Position numbers and translations under genes: made by a program. DNA of 64,000 nt from an uncultured Alphaproteobacteria bacterium. Its GTDB lineage: Bacteria; Pseudomonadota; Alphaproteobacteria; Thalassobaculales; Thalassobaculaceae. Numbering within the stretch: the first letter of the stretch is position 1; the number at the start of each line of letters is the position of its first letter. The stretch spans positions 85,854-149,853 of the forward strand of contig CACOPQ010000004.1 of NCBI GenBank assembly GCA_902629125.1, read 5' to 3'. This document shows positions 9,297 to 18,227 of the stretch, piece after piece. The notes under the pieces are model-generated. The model was not told the DNA's origin. It was given only the letters and a program-made list of their open reading frames with translations, and searched no databases.

Positions 9297-11396
9297 ATGA
9301 TAACAGTGGCATTTGATATTGGTGGGACCTTCACGGACTTCGTTTTACGAAATAATGCGACTCAAAAGACATGCTTTCTGAAAGTCACAAGTACACCGTC
9401 AAACCCTGAGATTGCAGTACTGTCTGGATTAAAGCAAATACTGAAAGAAGCAAACACAGCTCCGAAATGTGTCGGCACTGTCCTGCACGCGACTACCATT
9501 GCCACAAACGCAATTTTGGAGCGGAAAGGCGCATCAACTGCACTTATAACAACGAAAGGTTTTCGGGACGTGTTGCTTATCGGACGTCAAAAAAGATACG
9601 AAACATATGACCTCTATATAAATAAACCGGAGCCGCTTGTTCAAAGAAAACATATCATTGAAGTAACAGAGCGAACAGATTTCGACGGATCCATATCAAC
9701 TTCTATAGACCCCCGCTCTTTAGATATTGCAATAGAAAAACTGATCGAATTAAAATCTGACGCTGTTGCTATTTCATTGATCAATTCTTACGCCAACCCA
9801 TCAAATGAACAAGTGATCAGAGACGCAATATTTAGAAAAGCCCCCCACTTATCGGTCTCAGTTTCTTCAGAAATCTCACCAAAGTTTAGAGAGTACGAGC
9901 GCACAAACACCGCTGTTTCTAATGCTTACGTTCAACCGATTTTGGATCGCTACATCGGTCAACTCGAGTCTGCACTAACGGCAGAAGGCTTTAAAAATGA
10001 TCTCTTTGTTATGCAATCTAACGGAGGACTTGTATCAACTAAGATAGCTCGAAAGTATCCTATTCGAGTTGTTGAGTCTGGTCCGGCTGCTGGAGTTCTA
10101 ATGGGAGCTTTGGTTGGTGAGCGCATTGGAGAGAAACATGTTATCACATTTGACATGGGAGGAACGACGGCAAAACTTGGAGCCGTTGATGATGGCAGGC
10201 CTGCGATCAGCCCTACATTCGAAATAGGACATGTAAATTTTAAAAAAGGCAGCGGACTTCCAATCAATATCCCCTCAGTTGAGCTCATAGAGATTGGTGC
10301 AGGAGGGGGTTCGATCGCAAGTGTAGATACGGGCATGATAAAAATTGGACCCGAAAGCGCCGGAGCAGATCCGGGACCAGTCTGTTATGGACTCGGAGGA
10401 ACCAATCCTACTGTTACTGATGCAAATATAATTTTAGGTTATATTTCAACTAAACTATTCAATTCTGGCAAAATTCAACTTGATATTAGGCGAGCACGCC
10501 TAGAACTAGATAAACAAATAGCTAAACCTTTGAACTTGAGTTTAGAGAAAGCCGCATGGGGTGTGCATGCTGTTGCAACAAAAAATATGGAGAATGCTCT
10601 TAGAATTGTATCAGTCGAACGGGGCAGAGATCCTAGGAAATACGCAATGGTGGCATTCGGAGGGGCCGGGCCACTTCACGCCGCGCGATTAGCTAGAGAA
10701 ATTGGCATTCCAAAAGTAATTATTCCGTACGCGGCAGGTCTCGGTTCAGCTCTTGGTTTACTCGAAGCTCAGCCTAAGGTCGATGTTTCAATTACCCAGC
10801 TAATAAAAATGACAGGTACTGTGCATAGCAAAATTGCATCGATTTTTCATGAACTGGAAAATCGCGCTTATGCAGAACTAGACCGATTAGGAGCTAAAGG
10901 GACTATTGAACTAATTCGACAAGCGTCTATGAGATATGTTGGACAAGGTTATGAAATCCTTGTGGATTTACCGTCAGGAACTATTGGTAAAAATTACCAT
11001 GCCCTCGTCAAAAAAGCCTTTAAAGATACGTATTTTAAGAAACATAAATTTCTAGATAACGAAGCAGAAATTGAATGCGTAGATTGGACATTAATTGCCA
11101 ATATAAAAAGTAACAACGCTAATCACAACATTCATGATGCCAGTGCCTCACAGGATACTTTTTTAGATCAACAAGGAAGCCGACTAGTGTGGTTTCCAGA
11201 AACGGATGGTTTTATTGAAACGAAAACAATTAATAGACAAACACTCCCTGTAAATCATGTTGTAACCGGGCCAGCCTTGATCGAAGATAGTGATAGTACT
11301 GCGGTAATCTTGCCAAATGATAAAGTTACAAAACACGAATTAGGTCACTTGGTAATAGAAATTTATCAAAATCGAGTGCCGGAGGTAGACAGATAG
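9297..11396 (+). CDS. Hydantoinase/oxoprolinase A subunit (HyuA-like)
   Basis: ATP-binding subunit of 699 residues of the HyuA/acetone-carboxylase-beta family, with an actin-like fold. The phosphate-binding motif DIGGTFTD is at residues 7-14. It also has HATTIATNAILERKG, QSNGG, ESGPAAGVLMGA, TFDMGGTTAKLG and GAGGGSIA. It should hydrolyse ATP to open a cyclic amide or phosphorylate a carbonyl together with the HyuB protein encoded next. Its stop shares one base with the hyuB GTG start, so the two are translationally coupled. It is divergent from the SDR/CaiB/HMGL unit. I see no obvious Shine-Dalgarno. Confidence 0.93.
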   Translation: MITVAFDIGGTFTDFVLRNNATQKTCFLKVTSTPSNPEIAVLSGLKQILKEANTAPKCVGTVLHATTIATNAILERKGASTALITTKGFRDVLLIGRQKRYETYDLYINKPEPLVQRKHIIEVTERTDFDGSISTSIDPRSLDIAIEKLIELKSDAVAISLINSYANPSNEQVIRDAIFRKAPHLSVSVSSEISPKFREYERTNTAVSNAYVQPILDRYIGQLESALTAEGFKNDLFVMQSNGGLVSTKIARKYPIRVVESGPAAGVLMGALVGERIGEKHVITFDMGGTTAKLGAVDDGRPAISPTFEIGHVNFKKGSGLPINIPSVELIEIGAGGGSIASVDTGMIKIGPESAGADPGPVCYGLGGTNPTVTDANIILGYISTKLFNSGKIQLDIRRARLELDKQIAKPLNLSLEKAAWGVHAVATKNMENALRIVSVERGRDPRKYAMVAFGGAGPLHAARLAREIGIPKVIIPYAAGLGSALGLLEAQPKVDVSITQLIKMTGTVHSKIASIFHELENRAYAELDRLGAKGTIELIRQASMRYVGQGYEILVDLPSGTIGKNYHALVKKAFKDTYFKKHKFLDNEAEIECVDWTLIANIKSNNANHNIHDASASQDTFLDQQGSRLVWFPETDGFIETKTINRQTLPVNHVVTGPALIEDSDSTAVILPNDKVTKHELGHLVIEIYQNRVPEVDR

Positions 11397-13066
11397 TGAG
11401 TGATAATCAGCTTGACCCCATTACAGCAACCGTTATCTGGAACACTTTATTATCAATCGCAGAGGAATTGGGAACAACACTTCGACACACCGCTTTTTCA
11501 GAAGGCGTTCGAGAAGGTGACGATTTTTCCACCGCGATATTTAATAGTAACGCACTAATGGTAGCGCAGGGTAATTTTAGCCCTGGTCATCTTGGCGCGA
11601 TGCCATCTTGCGTAAAACACGCGTTATCTTATTTCCCACCAGAGTCGTTAGAGCCTGGGGATTCCATACTATTAAATGATTCGTTTTTGGGATCAGGACA
11701 TTTCCCCGATACATTTCAGATTATGCCCGTTTTCTTGGAAGGAAAATTGATCGGATTTGTAGCTTGCTCAGCTCATCAAGTCGATATGGGAGGAGCCGCT
11801 CCCGGTTCGCAGAAAGTGCAGGGGGTTACAGAATCTTATCAAGAGGGTTTGCGTCTATTACCAGTTCGTTTTGTAAAAAATGGGACTATTGACGAGGATA
11901 TACTGCGCATAATTCTTGGTAATGTGAGGGTTCCGGATAAAGTACGTGGTGATTTATTAGCCCAACATACTGCAAACTTAAGTGCGGCAGAAAGACTGTC
12001 TAGGTTATTTTTTGATCATGGTACGGCAACAGTGGAGAGCGCTTACACGTTTATTTTAAATCGGTCTGAGCAGGCCATGCGAAAAGCTCTATCTGTCGTA
12101 CCCGAAGGAAAATACAGCTTCGAAGATTATCTCGACGATTACGGACCAGGAACCGAACCTATAAAAATGGCAGTAGATGTTACTTTTGATGGGATGGGAA
12201 GTGTTGAAATTGATTTTTCACGTTCATCCGATGCCGTTCCTGCAGCCATTAATTCTTACATTAACTACACTCGGGCCTACGCACTTTTTGCCATAAAGGT
12301 TTTTTGCAATTCAAAAGAACCACAAACAGAGGGAGCGATGCGGCCAATAACAATAAAGGCACGCGAAGGTTGTTTCTTTAATCCTTCCTTTCCCGCACCT
12401 TCAGGCGGCAGGGCGATACTTCAAATAAGAATTTTTGATACTATTAACGGTGCTCTTTCCATGGCGTTGCCCCAAAAGGCAATGGGGGCATTTTCGCATT
12501 GGTCAAACCCAAACATCGGTGGAATTGATGACAGAACGAATAAACAGTTTGTAATGTATGATCTGTCTCTTGCCGGTTATGGAGGAAGATATAGCGAAGA
12601 CGGGCCTGAAGCTCTTTCGCCCGTTATGAATTGTACTAATATCCCAGTTGAAGTACATGAGGCACACAATCCCATCCGAATTAACTGTCTTGAACTGATA
12701 CAAGATAGCGGCGGCGCCGGCCAATGGAGAGGGGGATGTGGATTGAGAAAAGATATAGAGTTACTTAATTCTACGGCGGTATTATCGCATCTGGCAGATA
12801 GACACAAATTTCAACCATATGGCGTTTTTGGGGGCAAATCCGGAAGCCTTGCTGAAACGCTATTAATTAGAGGAAATAAAACTATAGCAGTGGCCTCTAA
12901 AGGCGTCGAACAACTACAAGAAGGCGATGTCTTGAGTTTTCGTCTTTCGGGTGCCGGTGGCTATGGACCACCAGAGGATCGAGATCCATGTGCTATTAGA
13001 CAGGATATTGATAATGAATATATTAGCGCAGAAGCAGCGGAGCGAGATTATAAGTGGTCGGAGTAA
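11396..13066 (+). CDS. Hydantoinase/oxoprolinase B subunit (HyuB-like)
   Basis: Partner of the preceding HyuA. The 556-residue protein starts at GTG 11396, with GGAGG about 10 nt upstream, overlapping the hyuA TAG by one base. Family motifs include LDPITATVIWN, LNDSFLGSGHFPD, CSAHQVDMGG, VQGVTESYQEGLRL and the terminal GAGGYGPPEDRD. The stretch SAHQVDMGGAAPGS corresponds to the metal-ligand region of the family. The HyuA-HyuB complex should act on a hydantoin, oxoproline or other cyclic amide; the exact substrate is not readable. Confidence 0.93.
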   Translation: MSDNQLDPITATVIWNTLLSIAEELGTTLRHTAFSEGVREGDDFSTAIFNSNALMVAQGNFSPGHLGAMPSCVKHALSYFPPESLEPGDSILLNDSFLGSGHFPDTFQIMPVFLEGKLIGFVACSAHQVDMGGAAPGSQKVQGVTESYQEGLRLLPVRFVKNGTIDEDILRIILGNVRVPDKVRGDLLAQHTANLSAAERLSRLFFDHGTATVESAYTFILNRSEQAMRKALSVVPEGKYSFEDYLDDYGPGTEPIKMAVDVTFDGMGSVEIDFSRSSDAVPAAINSYINYTRAYALFAIKVFCNSKEPQTEGAMRPITIKAREGCFFNPSFPAPSGGRAILQIRIFDTINGALSMALPQKAMGAFSHWSNPNIGGIDDRTNKQFVMYDLSLAGYGGRYSEDGPEALSPVMNCTNIPVEVHEAHNPIRINCLELIQDSGGAGQWRGGCGLRKDIELLNSTAVLSHLADRHKFQPYGVFGGKSGSLAETLLIRGNKTIAVASKGVEQLQEGDVLSFRLSGAGGYGPPEDRDPCAIRQDIDNEYISAEAAERDYKWSE

Positions 13067-13244
13067 CATCGCCTTCAAGATTTCTTTTTAGAAGCTTGTT
13101 AAAATATTTTTAATGCTTAGGAAAGAAAATAACGTCGAGGCCTGAACAAGCAACACTTTCGCATCCACGGCGCTCGAAGATCTAGCGGATGCCCTCCCGA
13201 ACGTCCCGAGCCTATGCTGCGGCAAAATAGTGTCGTTTGACGAA

Positions 13245-13267
13245 AGCAGAAATATTTGATTTCTGCT
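13245..13267. terminator. Hairpin between convergent genes
   Basis: Perfect 9-bp inverted repeat AGCAGAAAT / ATTTCTGCT with a 5-nt loop, 4 nt past the minus-strand CaiB stop and downstream of plus-strand hyuB. On the minus strand the stem is followed only by a short TTT, so it is a weak terminator at best. Confidence 0.4.
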
Positions 13268-13271
13268 CCTC

Positions 13272-14474
13272 TCATATTACCCCAATTTCCCTAAGTTCGC
13301 TTAACTCCTTTTCCGATAAACCGAGTTCTTCTTGATATAAAGCAATAGTATCTTCCCCTAAGCATGGCCCAAGCCTAGTCACTTCCCCAGGACTGTCGGA
13401 TAGACCTGGGATCACGTTTGGCACTGTGACTTCACCTATCTTAGATACATTAATCTTTTTAAGTAAATTTCTTGCCTTAAACTGCGGATCTCCAAAAATA
13501 TCTGCAATAGAGTTAATTGGTCCCGCCGGCACGCCACTTTGGGTGCAAATTTCTATCAAATTGTGACGCGGCATAGATAGGGTCCATTTTTCCACTTCAT
13601 TTAAAACTTCTTTTCTACTTCCAAGGCGTACAGCCTGATCGCCAAATTTTTCCAGCAGGTCTGGACGCTGCATTGCCACTGTCAAACGCTCGAACATTTT
13701 ATCAGTTGTGCACGCTATTGCTAGAAACTTTCCGTCCGCTGAAGGAAAGTGCCCATGCGGGCATGCGTTAACCGTACCCGTTCCCTCCGGCTCGCGTACA
13801 AAGCCGTCCATTGCATAGCGGGGGGCAATTTCGTCGAGCACTCTAAATACGCTCTCAAAGAGAGCACAGTCTACGACTTGTCCTTTTCCCGTCTCTTCTC
13901 TATGGCGCAATGCCATCATGATCCCGATACATCCATTCATTCCGGTCATATAGTCGCCCAAAGAAGTAGAGCCAGGCGTTACTGGTATTTCACCGGGCAA
14001 TCCGGAGAGATAGGTCAAACCACCAACAGCATGTGCTATCCTAGCGAAACCAGGCCTGTCTTTATATGGGCCCGTCTGGCCGTATCCAGAAACTCTCAAT
14101 AAAATCAAACGAGGGTTTATTTTACTCAGGACATCCCATCCAAGACCCCATTTTTCTAATGTTCCTGGTCGAAAATTTTCACAAATAACATCACTATTTT
14201 TCGCCAATTTTTTGAGGATACTTGCTCCTTCAGGTTTACTCAAATTTAGCGTAACAGACCTCTTATTTCTTGCTTCATTCAGCCATGCAAGCGACTGATA
14301 AGGAAGCTCGGTTTTTGTTCCAAATTGACGAAGAGGATCCCCACCATTAGGGTGCTCAATTTTTATCACATCCGCCCCAAATTCACCCATAATAGTCGCA
14401 GCGTATGGGGCTGCAATAAAGCAAGCTATATCTAAAACTCTAATACCAGTTAAAGGTTTTCGGATTTTGGGCAT
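13272..14474 (-). CDS. CaiB/BaiF family CoA-transferase
   Basis: Second class III CoA-transferase of the window, 400 residues. Motifs are GIRVLDIACFIAAPYAA, GADVIKIEHPNGGDPLR, ARNKRSVTLNL, the ENFRPGTLEKWGLG block and LRVSGYGQTGPY. The start is supported by AAGGAGG about 10 nt upstream. It faces the HyuAB pair and is a single-gene unit. It shares only family-level motifs with the CaiB at 6630-7850, so it is not a recent duplicate. Confidence 0.92.
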   Translation of the reverse strand: MPKIRKPLTGIRVLDIACFIAAPYAATIMGEFGADVIKIEHPNGGDPLRQFGTKTELPYQSLAWLNEARNKRSVTLNLSKPEGASILKKLAKNSDVICENFRPGTLEKWGLGWDVLSKINPRLILLRVSGYGQTGPYKDRPGFARIAHAVGGLTYLSGLPGEIPVTPGSTSLGDYMTGMNGCIGIMMALRHREETGKGQVVDCALFESVFRVLDEIAPRYAMDGFVREPEGTGTVNACPHGHFPSADGKFLAIACTTDKMFERLTVAMQRPDLLEKFGDQAVRLGSRKEVLNEVEKWTLSMPRHNLIEICTQSGVPAGPINSIADIFGDPQFKARNLLKKINVSKIGEVTVPNVIPGLSDSPGEVTRLGPCLGEDTIALYQEELGLSEKELSELREIGVI

Positions 14475-15019
14475 AATTACTAATTCCTCCTTTTTTCTCT
14501 CTTATCACTATGATTTTGCTGTTCCGGTGCGTTTGTTTCGTGCATCAAAAATTTCGACTGCAAAAGGAAGTCTAAGTCTCAAAGTTTAATCCAATCATTT
14601 TAAGCTCGCTTTTGATAATTCGTCTATCTCTGTAAATCCGCATTATTTTGCGCCAGTTTTTTTGCCACGAAAAAGTATCAGCACGTTTTCGATGAAGACT
14701 TTCCAGTGTAGTTATTATATTGCAAGATATTTTAAACGAGCAGTCTTTGACAAACCAGACTGTAGACCGTGCTAAGACGTGTCACTTCCTCTGTAATGAA
14801 TATCATTGGGCCTTAAGAATAGCCGTGCGTGATTTAATGTCGATTATCTGTTTTTATTTTTCGTATTGACCACTCCTCTTTCCTTTCAATCAACACAAGA
14901 GGAAGAAGAGCAATAACCGGCGCCTAGTTTTTGCATGCCTAAAGACAACGGCATACTTATGCCCTTTTTTCGTCGCGTAATATCAGGGAGGAAACCAAAT
15001 CCTTTCTTTGCGCGACTTT
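14475..15019. other. Intergenic stretch, no gene seen
   Basis: AT-rich sequence upstream of the minus-strand CaiB gene. A 31-codon frame at about 14936 lacks a ribosome-binding site and is not credited. The last 25 bases already resemble the 3' flank of the intact tRNA-Arg at 2157. Confidence 0.5.
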
Positions 15020-15096
15020 TGACGATTTAGGTCGGTCTCGAACTTGAAACCCTCTGCTTAGACGGCAGGCGCTCTATCAAGTTGAGTTACGGAACC
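15020..15096 (-). pseudogene. Degenerate tRNA-Arg(TCT) copy
   Basis: This aligns along its whole length with the intact tRNA-Arg at 2157-2233. The anticodon stem and TCT survive, but the invariant U33 is G (loop CGTCTAA), the acceptor stem no longer pairs (5' GGTTCCG against a 3' side ending ACCTAAAT), and the CCA end is lost. Similarity runs on beyond the tRNA into its 5' flank (GGGGAGAAACTAGACAAAAA against GAGGAGAAAATAGACGCAAA), so a segment of roughly 180 bp was copied. Confidence 0.88.
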
Positions 15097-15287
15097 GGTG
15101 GGGAGAAACTAGACAAAAAAACTATCCAAAAGAAGGCTTTTAGAGCAAAACCTTTGGAAAAGTCTCGGACAGTTGCAGATTAAAGAGGAAATCAATATCA
15201 TTAGGATGAGCCTGAAAAAAATATTTTTTTAAATGAAAATTATCTTCCAATCGTATTTTGCGTAATTCATATGAAAGGCAAAAACTA

Positions 15288-16106
15288 ATGGAACTAACAT
15301 CAGAGCAGCTCGCACAGTTTAACCGCGATGGATATATTATTTTCCCTGAATTGTTGAATTCAAAAGAAATTAAAATCTTGCAGAGCGAAGTAGATCGTGT
15401 ATCACAAATCGAATCTGAGATGGTTGTAAGAGAGGGAGAAGACGAGACTGTAAAAATCATGTTTCGGCTCCACGAAGATAATGGCGAAACAGCTTCTCCT
15501 GCGTTTCGTGCCGCCGCCTGCTCGCCCCGTATCTTAGGAGCAGCCCAACAATGTCTAGGAGACAATAACCTTTATTTACACCACAGCAAACTCAATATGA
15601 AATCTGCAATAGAAGGGTCTGCGTGGCCATGGCATCAAGATTTTCATAGTTGGCACCTCGACGGAATAAAAGAACCGGACATGGCAACAATGACTGTAGT
15701 ATTAACAGAAGCTACCCCTATTAATGGATGCATGTACGTATTACCGGGCAGTCACCGGTATGGACGTTCTGATCCCCGCTGGGATGACTCAACAGCGTAC
15801 AATTTATGGGTAGCTAAGACTTCAGATATGAAAAAATTCTTTAAAGAATTTCCTGAGCCCGTTCCAATTATTGGAGGACCAGGAACGGCAGCAATATTTC
15901 ACTGTAATCTTTTACATGCTTCGGGTCATAACCTCTCATCTGAGGATCGTTGGCAAATTTTCTTCTGCTTCAATAAATGTGCGAATCGTCCTAATGTGGT
16001 TGAGAATCCAAGGCCTGACTTTGTCCGGTCAACAAATTGGACTCCATTAAAACTGAGTTCAAATGATTCAATAATCAATCATGCTAAAATAACTTCTGCG
16101 AATTGA
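15288..16106 (+). CDS. Phytanoyl-CoA dioxygenase family (PhyH) protein
   Basis: Non-haem Fe(II)/2-oxoglutarate oxygenase of 272 residues. It opens with the family phrase FNRDGYIIFPELL. The Fe-binding HxD motif is in WPWHQDFHSW and the distal ligand His in the NLLHASGHNLS segment, followed by an Arg suitable for 2OG binding. ATG 15288 is preferred because AAAGG lies 11 nt upstream and the protein then starts right before the first conserved helix; the frame also allows an ATG 30 nt earlier. It is a single-gene unit. The substrate could be an acyl-CoA, an ectoine-type osmolyte or a secondary metabolite. Confidence 0.88.
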   Translation: MELTSEQLAQFNRDGYIIFPELLNSKEIKILQSEVDRVSQIESEMVVREGEDETVKIMFRLHEDNGETASPAFRAAACSPRILGAAQQCLGDNNLYLHHSKLNMKSAIEGSAWPWHQDFHSWHLDGIKEPDMATMTVVLTEATPINGCMYVLPGSHRYGRSDPRWDDSTAYNLWVAKTSDMKKFFKEFPEPVPIIGGPGTAAIFHCNLLHASGHNLSSEDRWQIFFCFNKCANRPNVVENPRPDFVRSTNWTPLKLSSNDSIINHAKITSAN

Positions 16107-16825
16107 TATATTTAGAAAATTGTTATGATCGAGCTGCCTTATATTAAACTAAATTTGCAAAAATTATCGTCTCTGGAAAAAATGCAATTCCTCTAATAGG
16201 CTCTAGTATTTAACTAATGTTCGATTTACGAGAGAGCTAATTTATTATTGAGCCGACTTTCCTTTGCAAACTAAACTATCGCTAGGATGGTGGATAAATT
16301 TGTTATGAGTTCAAAAAATAAAATTATAGCATCGCTTTCCATTAATCTTTTCTGTAAGGATTTAAAACACAAATACTCTCAATTTTTAGACTGTTTAAAG
16401 TTAAAATTATTTATATGTCAGCCGTTTTGCTAATTAATTATCTCTATGCAAATTACGTGATTGCGAGTTCCGTATTTTTTGTTTGGTTGGTTACAACTAT
16501 TACTCAAGCGTGGCTTGTGCGCTATCCATTTTAATCCCTAGGATGGTTACATATACGAAAATGTGTCTACCTATAACCCTCAGCTTTTTTCTTACAACCG
16601 CATACTTTACGCCGTCTAGTGAGCACATAGCGACTTTTTAAACCCTGCCAGCATACGCTCGCGCTAGGGCAACGATATTTGATGAGTAAGGTATCGAAGC
16701 GATGGCCGCTGCTTGTAATGCAAAACCGCTTTAGGTGACTAGCAGTTTCATTAGATCCTTCATTTGCATACTTTTACTTATTGTGGAGTTAGGATAGCAA
16801 ACTTGAACTCTATAGGGACATGTCT
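16107..16825. other. Intergenic stretch with one doubtful hydrophobic frame
   Basis: About 700 bp without a convincing gene. A plus-strand frame at 16415-16534 encodes 39 mostly hydrophobic residues (contains ASSVFFVWLVTTITQAWLV), but it has no ribosome-binding site and may be chance or a membrane-protein fragment. Confidence 0.3.
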
Positions 16826-16924
16826 CTAGAAGTACGTGATAGCCGCTACGACTGCGATAATAAAAGCATAACCGACTAGATAGTACCATCCAATCCATTT
16901 GGGGAAGTTAGGTATCTCTGGCAT
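16826..16924 (-). CDS. 32-residue single-span membrane peptide
   Basis: Encodes a short Pro/aromatic N-terminus (MPEIPNFPKWIGWYYLVG) followed by one hydrophobic segment (YAFIIAVVAAITYF). A GAGGA sequence 7 nt upstream of ATG 16924 is a good ribosome-binding site. The topology fits small respiratory or transporter accessory peptides, but no family is recognised. It begins 10 nt after the stop of a relic frame on the same strand, so it may once have been the distal gene of an operon. Confidence 0.5.
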   Translation of the reverse strand: MPEIPNFPKWIGWYYLVGYAFIIAVVAAITYF

Positions 16925-16934
16925 ATTTGTTCCT

Positions 16935-17030
16935 CTAACAAAAGTTGTTGGGTAAGAGAGCGCGTCCGAAGGTGACGTTTCCGCCGCAGATCAACTCGAT
17001 TGAACCAAGCACGCCCCACCTTGACACTAA
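16935..17030 (-). pseudogene. Possible C-terminal relic of a PLP-dependent threonine dehydratase-like enzyme
   Basis: A 31-codon minus-strand frame without a start reads LGSIELICGGNVTFGRALL before TAG at 16935. Serine racemases and threonine ammonia-lyases have a matching strand-SGGN-(V/I/L) segment near their C-terminus, which suggests the tail of such a gene. The match is short and the call is tentative. Confidence 0.28.
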
Positions 17031-17162
17031 CTAGGACGAACATATGGTAGGTCAATCATCTATGTAAAACGTTTAGATCTGCTAAGCGACAGTGGAAACG
17101 CAAACATTCGAACCCCTGCCGCAGAACTCCATACAAAACCTCATACGGTCTCGCAGGCACCT

Positions 17163-17197
17163 GCGGCTGCGGAGAGGTATCCCGCCTCCGCCGCCGC
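17163..17197. terminator. GC-rich hairpin after flavodoxin gene
   Basis: Arms GCGGCTGCGGAG and CTCCGCCGCCGC pair over 12 positions with one mismatch around an 11-nt loop, only 7 nt past the flavodoxin stop on the minus strand. There is no T-run, so it could be a rho-independent-like end, a transcript-stabilising hairpin or a repeat. It stands out because the surroundings are AT-rich. Confidence 0.45.
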
Positions 17198-17203
17198 CTC
17201 ATT

Positions 17204-17665
17204 TTATTTAGACTTTGTACTTTTATAGTTTTTTAATGTCTCTGATAGCCATGGGATAGCTATATCTTCTGGCATATCCCCGGATGAAGCGTCAAAAAGA
17301 CCTCTTTCACCGACTTGGATCGCTCCGTGTTCTTTAAGTATTTTTAAAAGTTGTTCACTACCCATATTGAACGTTTCGCCATAACCCTGGTCTCCCAACC
17401 CAAAAATTGCAAACTCTAAACCTGATAGATCTGGCTTACGTTCACGAATTTCTTCCACAAAATCATCTGCTGATTCAGGGATATCCCCATAACCGGTTGT
17501 GGAAGATACAAAAACATGTAAAGCCTCATCCTTTAAATCATCAACCCCAAGATGCGCCATGTCAGACATTGAAAGATCATATTCATCTGACATCGCCCGG
17601 ACTATATCTTCACACAACATCTCGCCGGTGCCCAATACGGTGGCAAAATACAAATTAATTTTCAT
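17204..17665 (-). CDS. Flavodoxin-domain protein (MioC-like)
   Basis: FMN-binding protein of 153 residues. The phosphate-binding loop is present in altered form (FATVLGTGEMLCEDI), followed by the loop VSSTTGYGDIPESADDF and the FGLGDQGYGETF segment near residue 90, both typical of MioC-like and sulfite-reductase-type flavodoxin domains. It should carry electrons in the cytoplasm. Its redox partner is not evident from neighbours, as it stands alone. A strong GC-rich hairpin follows it. Confidence 0.88.
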   Translation of the reverse strand: MKINLYFATVLGTGEMLCEDIVRAMSDEYDLSMSDMAHLGVDDLKDEALHVFVSSTTGYGDIPESADDFVEEIRERKPDLSGLEFAIFGLGDQGYGETFNMGSEQLLKILKEHGAIQVGERGLFDASSGDMPEDIAIPWLSETLKNYKSTKSK

Positions 17666-17974
17666 CAGAACGTTGTTTTCCTTTATTTATAAAATTATGT
17701 ACCACTTTTAGCATTTAATATTAAAAGCGTCTTTGTCCACAAAAACGAAAATGATGGCAACAAAAACAAAAGTGAATGGTCAAACCAATGCACTCCTTAT
17801 TTCCTTGATGCGCAACCTTTAAACAACGCGACCATATCAATATTGGCTTTAAAAAGGAAAGATATTGTTGGCTAAGCTATGGTCGAGTAAAACGCGTCCA
17901 GAACCTTCCACGGAAAAATTCTACCAACTAACGCTCTCTAGTCACATTTACGAAAAGTATTATATTTTTTATCA

Positions 17975-18153
17975 TTAAGCTTTCGGCTGGCCTCCAATGC
18001 TATTGAGTATGTCACGCATTAATAGATAGAATGCATGGCTAATTTTTGCCACGGTTCGTTCAAATCTTTTCGATGGAATTCGGGCCGTATACCAGGGTCA
18101 TTAATGGGATCCGCCGCTGCAAAAACAGCGTCCTCAAAATAAAAACGGCCTAA
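17975..18153 (-). pseudogene. Unidentified protein relic
   Basis: A minus-strand frame without a start reads RFYFEDAVFAAADPINDPGI and RPEFHRKDLNEPWQKLAMHS; after a one-base shift it continues FYLLMRDILNSIGGQPKA and stops with TAA at 17975. Codon choice and the Pro/Asp/aromatic pattern look like a real protein, and the shifted piece makes a plausible C-terminal helix. I do not recognise the family. The remaining part of 17666-18227 shows nothing else. Confidence 0.35.
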
Positions 18154-18227
18154 CTAATTGCAACTATCTCAAATTATCGTTAGTGATTTTAATGTAATAA
18201 TTTGTAAATGTTTAATGGAGTTTGTTT

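Noticed and set aside
2157..15096. Genomic island integrated at tRNA-Arg
   Set aside because: The repeat covers the whole tRNA and its 5' flank, not just its 3' end, and lies on the wrong side for integrase-type insertion; no integrase is present.
17101..17200. tmRNA or tRNA-like element suggested by a TTCGAAC-like T loop
   Set aside because: No acceptor stem, no CCA and no tag-encoding sequence could be found around it.
17056..17202. 48-codon minus-strand frame starting MRRRRRRD just after flavodoxin
   Set aside because: No ribosome-binding site, many codons of a type rare in the neighbours, and the Arg run is a by-product of the hairpin; kept only as part of the GC-rich pocket finding.
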